Assembly: GCA_003131985.1 (NCBI GenBank)
Contig: PKWH01000100.1
Span: 1-13,618 of the forward strand
Reading direction: 5' to 3'
Length of the DNA stretch: 13,618 nucleotides
DNA from: Acidobacteriota bacterium
GTDB taxonomy: Bacteria; Acidobacteriota; Terriglobia; Acidiferrales; UBA7541
Shown here: piece by piece, positions 7,003 to 13,252 of the stretch
Numbering within the stretch: the stretch's first letter is position 1
Layout: every line of letters starts with the position of its first letter
Notes under the pieces: model-generated
What the model was told of the DNA's origin: nothing
The model's input: the letters and a program-made list of their open reading frames with translations, nothing else
The model's database searches: none
Made by a program: the position numbers and the translations under genes

Positions 7003-7031
7003 TTTATACATTGTTATATTAACAATGTAAA
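7003..7031 (-). promoter_or_regulatory. sigma70-like promoter of the SRPBCC gene
   Basis: Reading the minus strand, TTTACA (7031-7026) and TATAAA (7008-7003) are separated by exactly 17 bases, with five of six consensus matches each. The TetR-type inverted repeat fills the spacer and overlaps both boxes, so a bound repressor would block RNA polymerase. Confidence 0.7.
7007..7029. promoter_or_regulatory. TetR-family operator, perfect 10-3-10 inverted repeat
   Basis: The arm TACATTGTTA (7007-7016), the spacer TAT, and its exact reverse complement TAACAATGTA (7020-7029) form a 23-bp operator of the size typical for TetR dimers. It lies in the divergent intergenic region between the SRPBCC gene and the repressor. 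A further near half-site, TTACAATG (7034-7041), makes a second overlapping inverted repeat TGTAA-AGG-TTACA (7026-7038). Binding by the adjacent regulator is inferred from position. Confidence 0.8.
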
Positions 7032-7040
7032 GGTTACAAT
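7011..7040 (+). promoter_or_regulatory. probable promoter of the TetR-family gene
   Basis: TTGTTA (7011-7016) and TACAAT (7035-7040) are 18 bases apart, about 30 bases before the gene's ATG. The -35 lies within the operator and the -10 overlaps the third half-site, which predicts auto-repression. Confidence 0.55.
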
Positions 7041-7071
7041 GCGGCACAATGGCCAACTCCTAAGGAGCCCT

Positions 7072-7638
7072 ATGCCCAGAAAACCCGACGCCGAACTGGA
7101 AAGCCGTGTTCTGGAAGCCGCTTACAAGTTATGGAGCAACGGAGGAGAAAAAGCTCTGACCATGCGGGCGGTGGCGAGATCGGCTGGAACAACAACGCCC
7201 ACGATGTATCAGAGGTTTCGAGACAAGAAGGATTTGATGATGCTGCTGCGCAACCGGGCGCTGGAGAAGCTCGTGTCTGTTTTGCAGCCGGCCTGCTCTC
7301 CGGCCGCTACGTGCGGGCGTTTCCTGGATTTCGCCTCGAGCCATCCGCACCAGTACCGCCTCGTTACAGCAGACTGGGCCGTCAAGCTATCGGGCCGGGA
7401 GCGGAGGCCAACATTTGAGTTGATCAAGAAGCGTCTGGCGGTGCAACTGGGAGGCGCTCCGGAAGAACACGCGCGGCTGGCATTGGCATTGGGGGCGCTG
7501 ATCCACGGGACGGCCACGATGCTGCTGGCCGAAGGCGTTCACCAAAAAGTGTCGCGGCAACTTCGCAGTACTTGCAACGAAGCCTGCGATACGTTGATCC
7601 AATCCGCAGCGGCGAAGCGAGCGCGGGCAAAGAACTAA
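7072..7638 (+). CDS. TetR/AcrR-family transcriptional repressor
   Basis: A 188-residue regulator. The N-terminal DNA-binding domain shows the family pattern: helix 1 ESRVLEAAYKLWSNGGEKALTM, then the helix-turn-helix RAVARSAGTTTPTMYQRFRDKKDLM. The rest is a helical ligand/dimer domain with ASSHPHQYRLV, as in WHG-type C-terminal domains. The ligand is unknown. Start: ATG 7072 has AAGGAG 4 bases upstream (7062-7067). The longer frame from 7039 would begin inside the -10 box and is rejected. It is divergent from the SRPBCC gene across a perfect inverted repeat, so it probably represses both that gene and itself. Confidence 0.92.
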   Translation: MPRKPDAELESRVLEAAYKLWSNGGEKALTMRAVARSAGTTTPTMYQRFRDKKDLMMLLRNRALEKLVSVLQPACSPAATCGRFLDFASSHPHQYRLVTADWAVKLSGRERRPTFELIKKRLAVQLGGAPEEHARLALALGALIHGTATMLLAEGVHQKVSRQLRSTCNEACDTLIQSAAAKRARAKN

Positions 7639-7786
7639 AGAGGGATTTCACTCGCCCCCTGCAGCGTCGCTTCGAGAGAAAGACTTCCGAGCATTTCGAG
7701 CGGTTGCCTGGGCGGAAAGTCAGTTAATTGCAGTTTATCTGAACGGGTGGGAGTATCTATGCACCTTGGCTGCCTTGGGACGTCCT

Positions 7787-8188
7787 ATGCCATATTATTT
7801 CGAGTTTGACTCTGAGAGCCGGATCCTTCGGTGCCGACTCGAGGGAAGGATTACCGACGAGGCTCTACGGGAATATTATCGAGATGTCGGAAAGTACTCC
7901 GCACTGACAGATTCGCGAGCCAGCGTTCTGGATATGTCTTCCGTGACTTCCTTGGAAATTACCCCGCAAACGGTTCGCGAACTGGCAAATTCGCCACCCG
8001 CTATAGCGGACCCTTCCCGACCCCGCTGCGTTATTGCGGCGTCTGCTCAAGCCTTCGGAATGGCGCGGATGTTCGAGTTGCAGGGACAGGAGACGCGCCC
8101 GAACCTGCACGTGGTTCGCACCGAGAAAGAGGCGTGGGCGATTCTAGGAGTCTCGAAACCGAAGTTCGAGGCGGTGCAAATAGATTAA
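7787..8188 (+). CDS. SpoIIAA/STAS-like small protein
   Basis: A 133-residue soluble protein with alternating strands and helices: YYFEFDSESRILRCRLEGRITDE, then a helix EALREYYRDVGKY, the strand ASVLDMSSVTSLEI, a helix, CVIAASAQAFGMARMFELQG and a closing strand/helix pair ending WAILGV. This resembles the SpoIIAA-like/STAS fold, which in other bacteria takes part in partner switching or membrane association. The specific role is unknown, and no kinase or phosphatase partner is adjacent. Start: ATG 7787 leads directly into the first strand, with GGGA upstream; a TTG at 7766 would add seven residues. The 148 bases before it hold nothing I can name. Confidence 0.75.
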   Translation: MPYYFEFDSESRILRCRLEGRITDEALREYYRDVGKYSALTDSRASVLDMSSVTSLEITPQTVRELANSPPAIADPSRPRCVIAASAQAFGMARMFELQGQETRPNLHVVRTEKEAWAILGVSKPKFEAVQID

Positions 8189-8218
8189 GGGCCCGTGAAA
8201 CCGGAATGCCTTCTGGGG

Positions 8219-8422
8219 CTAACGCTGGATAGTAAATTTCGAGGCGTCGAATTCGTAGCCTTCGTCCTGGACGGTTTCCAAGGCAGCTGCGCGTAAAGCC
8301 TGGTCGTCCGCAGTCTTCGGCAAGTCAAGATGACGGCGGATTACTTCTTCACCCTCGGTGATGCGAATCAGCCACTGAGATTTGGCGGCATCCCAGGAAA
8401 GTTCCACGCGATCGGCAAGCAT
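8219..8422 (-). CDS. 67-residue orphan acidic protein
   Basis: I do not recognise a family. The protein is acidic and reads MLADRVELSWDAAKSQWLIR, then a charged turn (TEGEEVIRRHLDL), an alanine-rich helix (QALRAAALETV) and a short basic end. A strand-strand-helix fold is likely; there is no signal peptide or membrane segment. The start is well supported: GGGAGG (8433-8428) lies 5 bases before ATG 8422, better than the upstream ATG at 8437. A possible -10 TACAAT lies on the minus strand at 8465-8460. It is convergent with the STAS-like gene (30 bases between the stops) and divergent from pcaB. Confidence 0.7.
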   Translation of the reverse strand: MLADRVELSWDAAKSQWLIRITEGEEVIRRHLDLPKTADDQALRAAALETVQDEGYEFDASKFTIQR

Positions 8423-8570
8423 AAGTTCCTCCCTCACTCAGTTGGACAATTTCAAAGGCATTGTACGCCAGGGAGCGGATTAAGGAAATGTTCCATGAGC
8501 CCAAGTGTGGCTCGGATCTGAAAAGTTTAGCGCGGAGGATATGGAAGCTGGAGTATGCTCTGACCGGAAA

Positions 8571-9932
8571 ATGAGCACGCAACTGCCAACTTATCTGCTG
8601 GGATACCTCTTTACTACGGAAGAGATGCGCGCGATTTTTTCGGATCAGCGGCGGATTCAAGCCATGTTGGATTTTGAGGCCGCGCTGGGGCGGGCGCTAG
8701 CGCGCGTGGGCGTGATTCCACAGGCGTCGGCGGCGGCGATTGGGTCCAAGTGCGACGCTAAACTTTTCTCGATGGAAGCGCTGTCGCAGGAGGCGGCTCT
8801 CGCTGGCAACCTAGCGATTCCGATGGTGAAGCAGCTCACGACGCTCGTCACCAAGTCCGATGAGAAGGCTGGGGGATTTGTTCACTGGGGAGCGACGAGC
8901 CAGGACGCCATCGATACGGGCACCGTTTTGCAATTGCGCGATGCGCTGGAGCTGATGGATCAGGCGCTCGTGAAACTGTGCGATGCGATTGCGCGAATTT
9001 GCGAGACGCATAAATCGACGCTGCTCGCCGGACGCACATGGTTGCAGCAGGGGCCTGCGGTTACTTTGGGACTGAAGGCGGCAGGATGGCTTGCGGCTGT
9101 CGAGCGGCATCGCGAACGAACGCGAGAAATTCGCAAGCGGGTTCTGGTGCTGCAATTTGGAGGAGCGGTAGGCACTCTGGCTGCGCTGGGCGACCGCGGG
9201 CCAGCGGTCGCGGCGGCTCTGGCTGAAGAATTAAAATTGGCGCTTCCGAATCTGCCGTGGCATGCGCACCGCGACCGTTTTGCAGAAGTGGCGACGACGA
9301 TGGGGCTGTTAGTCGGCTCGCTCGGAAAAATTGCGCGCGATATTTCTTTGATGGCGCAGACGGAAGTGAGTGAAGTGGCGGAGCCTGCGGCGCCGGGACG
9401 CGGCGGTTCGTCAACCATGCCTCAGAAACGAAATCCGGTGGGTTCGGCGGTCGTTTTGGCAGCGGCGATTCGTGTGCCAGCTTTGGTTTCGGTAATGCTT
9501 ACCTCGATGGTGCAGGAACACGAACGGGGATTGGGCGGCTGGCACGCTGAGTGGGAAACGCTGCCCGAAATTTGCACGCTAACCGCGGGGGCGCTGGCGC
9601 ACTTGACGCAGGTATTGGGCGGCCTTGAAATCAATTCGTCGAAGATGAACGCAAATCTGGAAATCACTCACGGGCTGATTCTTGCTGAGGCGGTGGCGGT
9701 CGCGTTGGGAGAAAAAATCGGGCGTATGACGGCGCACAAAATAGTAGAGAAGGCTTCGCGGCGAGCGACGGAAACTTCCCGACCGTTCTTGGATGTCCTG
9801 ATGGAGGATGCGGAAGTCCGGAAACATTTTTCCGCGGAAGATATTAAACGATTGCTGGACCCGAAGAATTACACTGGGTCGGCGGAGGCGATGGTGGAGA
9901 AGGTTTTATCGGACCGGAAGCAGAAGCCATGA
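8571..9932 (+). CDS. pcaB: 3-carboxy-cis,cis-muconate cycloisomerase
   Basis: A 453-residue cytosolic enzyme of the fumarase/aspartase superfamily. It converts 3-carboxy-cis,cis-muconate to 4-carboxymuconolactone in protocatechuate degradation. Evidence: LFTTEEMRAIFSD and LDFEAALGRALA at the N-terminus, the GATSQDAIDTG motif, the long helical core, and the superfamily signature GRGGSSTMPQKRNPV with the flexible-loop serines Ser280-Ser281. Length and context (pcaD and pcaC directly downstream) separate it from adenylosuccinate lyase and argininosuccinate lyase. Start: ATG 8571 gives the usual length. ATG 8541, with GGAGG only 2 bases away, would add 10 residues, and I cannot exclude it. The divergent spacer to the small minus-strand gene is 148 bases and shows no clear operator. 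Confidence 0.93.
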   Translation: MSTQLPTYLLGYLFTTEEMRAIFSDQRRIQAMLDFEAALGRALARVGVIPQASAAAIGSKCDAKLFSMEALSQEAALAGNLAIPMVKQLTTLVTKSDEKAGGFVHWGATSQDAIDTGTVLQLRDALELMDQALVKLCDAIARICETHKSTLLAGRTWLQQGPAVTLGLKAAGWLAAVERHRERTREIRKRVLVLQFGGAVGTLAALGDRGPAVAAALAEELKLALPNLPWHAHRDRFAEVATTMGLLVGSLGKIARDISLMAQTEVSEVAEPAAPGRGGSSTMPQKRNPVGSAVVLAAAIRVPALVSVMLTSMVQEHERGLGGWHAEWETLPEICTLTAGALAHLTQVLGGLEINSSKMNANLEITHGLILAEAVAVALGEKIGRMTAHKIVEKASRRATETSRPFLDVLMEDAEVRKHFSAEDIKRLLDPKNYTGSAEAMVEKVLSDRKQKP

Positions 9933-9956
9933 CATGTGGCGCAGAGAGTGCTGAAA

Positions 9957-10748
9957 ATGTCTTTCGTTGAAATCGGCGATGCGCGATTGAATTATCGATT
10001 CGACGGCCCGGACAATGCACCGGTCGTCGTGCTTTCTAATTCTTTGGGCACGAATCTGGCTATGTGGGACCCGCAGGCAAACGTGCTGTGCGAGAAGTTT
10101 CGCGTACTTCGCTACGATACGCGCGGGCACGGGCTTTCTACCGTCACGCCGGGGCCCTATACGATAGAACAGTTAGGCCGCGATGTCCTCGCGTTGCTTG
10201 ATGCGCTGAAAATCGATAGCGCGTATTTTTGCGGCCTTTCCATGAGCGGGATGATTGGAATTTGGCTGGGTGCGAATGCGGCGAATCGAGTGAAAGGGCT
10301 CGCGCTTTGCAATACTGCCGCGAAAATTTGGACGGCAGACGGGTGGAACGCGCGTATCAAGGAAGTGAAAGAGCGCGGGATGGCTGCGATTGCGACAACG
10401 GTGGTGTTGCGCTGGTTCAGCGAGAATTTTGTGAAGAAATCGCCTGAGGTGGTGGAAGCTATGCGGCAAATGCTGCTGCAAGCGCCGCCGGAAGGCTATG
10501 CGGGGTGCTGCGCGGCGATCAGAGATACGGACCAGAGCGGCGACCTCGGACGCATAAAGACGAGCACGCTGGTGATTGCGGGCGCGCTGGATCCGGTGAT
10601 CCCGTTAGCGGATACAAAACTTGTGGCTGACCGTATTTCCGGCGCGAGCTATTTGGAGTTGCAGGCCGCGCATTTGTCGAATATCGAAGCTGCACCGCAA
10701 TTCACCGAGGCGCTGCTGAAACTCTTATCCGAGACGGAGGCGAAATAA
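9957..10748 (+). CDS. pcaD: 3-oxoadipate enol-lactonase (alpha/beta hydrolase)
   Basis: A 263-residue alpha/beta hydrolase that opens beta-ketoadipate enol-lactone to beta-ketoadipate. Visible catalytic triad: Ser95 in GLSMSG, Asp212 in GALDPVIP and His239 in AAHLSNIE. The oxyanion region LSNSLGTNLAMWD and RYDTRGHGLS are typical of PcaD. Start: ATG 9957 with GAGAG upstream gives a standard N-terminus; a GTG at 9936 would add seven residues. It follows pcaB by 24 bases, and its TAA overlaps the pcaC ATG (TAATG), so the three are co-transcribed and probably translationally coupled. Confidence 0.93.
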   Translation: MSFVEIGDARLNYRFDGPDNAPVVVLSNSLGTNLAMWDPQANVLCEKFRVLRYDTRGHGLSTVTPGPYTIEQLGRDVLALLDALKIDSAYFCGLSMSGMIGIWLGANAANRVKGLALCNTAAKIWTADGWNARIKEVKERGMAAIATTVVLRWFSENFVKKSPEVVEAMRQMLLQAPPEGYAGCCAAIRDTDQSGDLGRIKTSTLVIAGALDPVIPLADTKLVADRISGASYLELQAAHLSNIEAAPQFTEALLKLLSETEAK

Positions 10749-11134
10749 TGGACGAGCGCGAGCGATATTCCTCCGGGATGAAGGTGCGGCGGGCGGTTCT
10801 GGGCGACGCTTACGTGGAAAAAGCGCAGGCGGCGAAGACTCCCTTCAGCGAACCTTTTCAGGACTTGATCACGCGCTATGCGTGGGGAGAAATTTGGACG
10901 CGTCCGGGGCTGCCGCGGAACACACGCAGTTTGTTGACGCTGGCGATGATGGTGGCGCTAAATCGCAACGACGAATTTCGGATGCATGTTCGCGCTGCGG
11001 CAAATAATAATGTGACGCGCGAGGAGATTCAGGAAGTCTTGATTCAGGCTGCAATCTACTGCGGCGTGCCGGCTGCGAATGCTGCGTTTCATATTGCGCA
11101 GGAAGTTTTTGCGGAGATGGACGCGGGGCGCTGA
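10748..11134 (+). CDS. pcaC: 4-carboxymuconolactone decarboxylase
   Basis: A 128-residue all-helical protein of the carboxymuconolactone decarboxylase family. It converts 4-carboxymuconolactone to beta-ketoadipate enol-lactone, the step between PcaB and PcaD. Typical features: the leading MKVRRAVLGDAYVEKA, FQDLITRYAWGEIWTRPGL, RSLLTLAMMVALNR, and EFRMHVRAAANNNVTREEIQ with CGVPAANAAF. It lacks the CxxC of AhpD-type relatives, so it is a true PcaC type. Here it is a separate gene, not fused to pcaD as in some bacteria. It shares one base with the pcaD stop. Confidence 0.94.
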   Translation: MDERERYSSGMKVRRAVLGDAYVEKAQAAKTPFSEPFQDLITRYAWGEIWTRPGLPRNTRSLLTLAMMVALNRNDEFRMHVRAAANNNVTREEIQEVLIQAAIYCGVPAANAAFHIAQEVFAEMDAGR

Positions 11135-11235
11135 GCCTTCGCGGCTGGCGGCATAGCGGTTGGCGGCGACCGAGCTTTAATCCCGTTGAGACGTTCACGC
11201 CGGAAGCGGCAAACAAAACAAATTTGTGAGTGCAA

Positions 11236-11252
11236 TTACCCTTGGAGGGTAA
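11236..11252 (+). promoter_or_regulatory. hairpin enclosing the ribosome binding site of the next gene
   Basis: TTACCCT (11236-11242) and AGGGTAA (11246-11252) are perfect complements around a three-base TGG turn. The GGAGGG Shine-Dalgarno (11244-11249) is largely inside the stem, 6 bases before ATG 11256. It could dampen translation of the dehydrogenase until opened. Confidence 0.5.
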
Positions 11253-11255
11253 CCG

Positions 11256-12140
11256 ATGGCGATTGAGAAAGTTGGAGTGGTGGGATGCGGACTGATGGGA
11301 TCGGGAATTGCGCAGGTGGCGGCGAATGCGGGATGCCAAGTCACGGTGAGAGAGGTTTCGCCGCAGCTTGTTGAAAAGGGTTTGCAATCCATCGATAAGA
11401 ATCTCCAGCGGCTGGTGGACAAAGGGACGCTGCCGCAAGCGGAACGCGACAAAGTGCGAGGACGGTTGCGTGGGACGACGAATCTGGAAGACTTGAAGGA
11501 TTGCGATTTGGTGATCGAAGCGATCATCGAGCAATTGCCGGCGAAGCGCGAATTGTGGAACGCGCTGGATAAAATTTGTCCGAAGACGACGATCTTCGCG
11601 AGTAATACCTCATCACTTTCGATTACGGAGATGGCGACGTTCACGCAGCGGCCCGACCGTTTTCTGGGATTGCACTTTTTCAATCCGGTGCCGGTGATGA
11701 AACTGGTAGAAGTGATTCGCACGATTGCGACCGACCCGAAGGTGAACGAAGAAGTGGTTGCGTTTGCGCTGCGACTGGGCAAAACGCCGGTTCGCACGAC
11801 GGACCGCACGGGATTTATCGTGAACCGCTTGCTGGTGCCTTACTTGCTGGACGCGGTGCGCGCGCTGGAGGAAGGCGTGGGGTCGGTGGAGGACATCGAT
11901 AACTCGATGAAGCTCGGTTGCGGGCATCCGATGGGGCCGCTGGCGCTGCTGGATTTCGTCGGCAACGACACGACCTTTTACATCGCCAACATCATGTTCG
12001 ATGAATTCAAGGAGAAGCGCTTCGCTTCACCGCCGCTGCTGAAGCGCATGGTGCTGTCCGGATGGAACGGGCGGAAGGCGGGACGCGGGTTTTACGATTA
12101 TAGCGATCCGGCTAAGCCGAAACCTATGCAAATGACGTAA
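11256..12140 (+). CDS. 3-hydroxyacyl-CoA (3-hydroxybutyryl-CoA) dehydrogenase
   Basis: A 294-residue stand-alone NAD(P)-dependent dehydrogenase that interconverts 3-hydroxyacyl-CoA and 3-oxoacyl-CoA. The Rossmann motif GCGLMGSGIA lies at the N-terminus. The catalytic dyad is His140 (LHFFNPVPVMKLVEV) with Glu152, spaced 12 as in the family, and Ser116 (ASNTSS) and Asn190 (GFIVNRLL) complete the active site. The C-terminal domain ends with GWNGRKAGRGFYDY. Length matches Hbd/PaaH-type single enzymes rather than FadB fusions. It follows pcaC by 121 bases on the same strand and may belong to the same transcript. It is not a step of the beta-ketoadipate route itself, so it points to a CoA-linked aromatic or acyl-CoA pathway nearby, or to polyhydroxybutyrate metabolism. 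The substrate is not readable from the sequence. Confidence 0.9.
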   Translation: MAIEKVGVVGCGLMGSGIAQVAANAGCQVTVREVSPQLVEKGLQSIDKNLQRLVDKGTLPQAERDKVRGRLRGTTNLEDLKDCDLVIEAIIEQLPAKRELWNALDKICPKTTIFASNTSSLSITEMATFTQRPDRFLGLHFFNPVPVMKLVEVIRTIATDPKVNEEVVAFALRLGKTPVRTTDRTGFIVNRLLVPYLLDAVRALEEGVGSVEDIDNSMKLGCGHPMGPLALLDFVGNDTTFYIANIMFDEFKEKRFASPPLLKRMVLSGWNGRKAGRGFYDYSDPAKPKPMQMT

Positions 12141-12210
12141 GGGTACTGGATCGGTTTCCGATTACCCGACCCTACGGAAGTTAGCGTGCCCGCCGCGTTG
12201 GTAACGCGCG
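12141..12210. terminator. two stem-loops between convergent genes
   Basis: Just after the dehydrogenase stop, GGGTA and ATCGG can pair with CCGAT and TACCC (12144-12168, with a four-base bulge). CGCGTT-GGT-AACGCG is a perfect 6-bp stem at 12194-12208. Neither has a proper T-run (only AATTATT after the second), so termination in either direction is a guess from position. Confidence 0.35.
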
Positions 12211-12228
12211 TGCAATTATTCGACGCAA

Positions 12229-12792
12229 TCAGGGCCCGTCTGCCGTCGGCGAATGCCGATGGATGCCTTGATGGCCCCGTCGTCGCGACTGGGAGTGGTG
12301 CCAGCACCACGCAATGACCAGCGCAAAGGTGCCCGTGGCTAACGCTGGAATCGAGAATCGCTCAATATTCGCCGAAAGCGCGAAGGCTACTATCCGTGCT
12401 ATCAAGGCGAACTTTTCGGCCCAATGCAGTTTGTACTCTTTTGTGAAACGCCGAGTCGCGAGCACCGCGACGAAACATAGCCCTGCCATGGTGAGCGCCA
12501 ACGACCGACCAACAGGTATCGCAGAATCGTTCAGAAGGTGTCCGGAACTCGCCATCACAAGCGAGTTGAGGATGCCCCATGCGATCCAACCAGCGAAGTA
12601 TTTTGCCCAGCGTTGAACCAACAGGCCGATGACGACCAGTGCCGAGCCAGCAATCAATCCCGCAAGAAGCCGAGAAACTTGAAATTTAGTAGAAGAAGCA
12701 ACACCGAGTGTAATCCCTGCAAAGGCGACGAAGCTGCCCATCAGAGCGAAACCAAGCAGGAGGCCACCAGCTATCTGAAATCCGTTCGCCAT
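12229..12792 (-). CDS. multi-pass membrane protein of unknown function
   Basis: A 187-residue protein that I do not assign to a family. Hydrophobic segments: IAGGLLLGFALMGSFVAFAG, LLAGLIAGSALVVIGLLV, YFAGWIAWGILNSLVMAS, LALTMAGLCFVAVLA, ALIARIVAFALSA and IPALATGTFALVIAWCW. This gives about five or six helices, and a basic tail (SQSRRRGHQGIHRH). Start: ATG 12792 begins just before the first helix. The frame is open to a TTG at 12921, which would add 43 residues with another hydrophobic stretch (LLVALVYAALHALFA), so the N-terminus is uncertain. It is convergent with the dehydrogenase gene. Confidence 0.7.
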   Translation of the reverse strand: MANGFQIAGGLLLGFALMGSFVAFAGITLGVASSTKFQVSRLLAGLIAGSALVVIGLLVQRWAKYFAGWIAWGILNSLVMASSGHLLNDSAIPVGRSLALTMAGLCFVAVLATRRFTKEYKLHWAEKFALIARIVAFALSANIERFSIPALATGTFALVIAWCWHHSQSRRRGHQGIHRHSPTADGP

Positions 12793-12921
12793 CTCCTGCT
12801 TCCGCTTCTTACCAAGTGAGCTGGAGGGTTTGGCAAACAACGCGTGAAGTGCGGCGTAGACGAGCGCCACCAACAAGCGCGAGAAAGAGAATCGCGAGTG
12901 TACCGGAGTCCACGGTCGCAA

Positions 12922-13252
12922 TTATGCCCCAATGCGCCACGTCGTTCAGCATATCTATTGAGATCGCAGTCATAGGTGTCAACCACAGGCCTGATTAGCA
13001 CGGTGGTCTCAATGGGTCGATGCAACACTAACTCGAACCCGCCCAGAAGGCTTTCAGCGGTTAAGGATCGTTCGCGAGGGTTGATTCAGCCGAAACCCCT
13101 ACTTGGCTAGGGTCTGGTCGAGCACAGCCGAACCGATCGGTTCTCTCGTGGGAAGCATCGCCGGACCAAGAGCTTAGGTGGTGTTGCATCGACCGGTTGA
13201 GCTGGCAACGCTTGTCGGGAAACTGACTACCATCGGTGTAACAGGAGTCTTG
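12922..13252. other. non-coding stretch with inverted repeats
   Basis: In these 331 bases I see no convincing gene. They hold the inverted-repeat pair at 13008-13032 and 13177-13201, a 14-bp perfect palindrome GAACCGATCGGTTC at 13130-13143, and two copies of CAGCCGAA (13088 and 13125). Open frames crossing it in either direction have no protein-like character. Confidence 0.55.
13008..13201. mobile_element. possible MITE-like or IS-end remnant bounded by inverted repeats
   Basis: Left arm 13008-13032 and right arm 13177-13201 are inverted copies over 25 bases with about four mismatches. They include a perfect 14-bp core GGTCGATGCAACAC (13015-13028) matched by GTGTTGCATCGACC (13181-13194). The enclosed 144 bases have no open gene. 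Either this is a small non-autonomous element, or, since the cores read TG...CA outward, two facing IS ends. I see no target-site duplication. Confidence 0.4.

Noticed and set aside
7039..7071. Upstream start of the TetR-family gene
   Set aside because: ATG 7039 lies in the predicted -10 box, and AAGGAG is placed for ATG 7072.
8505..8570. N-terminal extension of pcaB from 8505
   Set aside because: It would overlap the untranslated divergent region and exceed the usual family length; the conserved part begins after ATG 8571.
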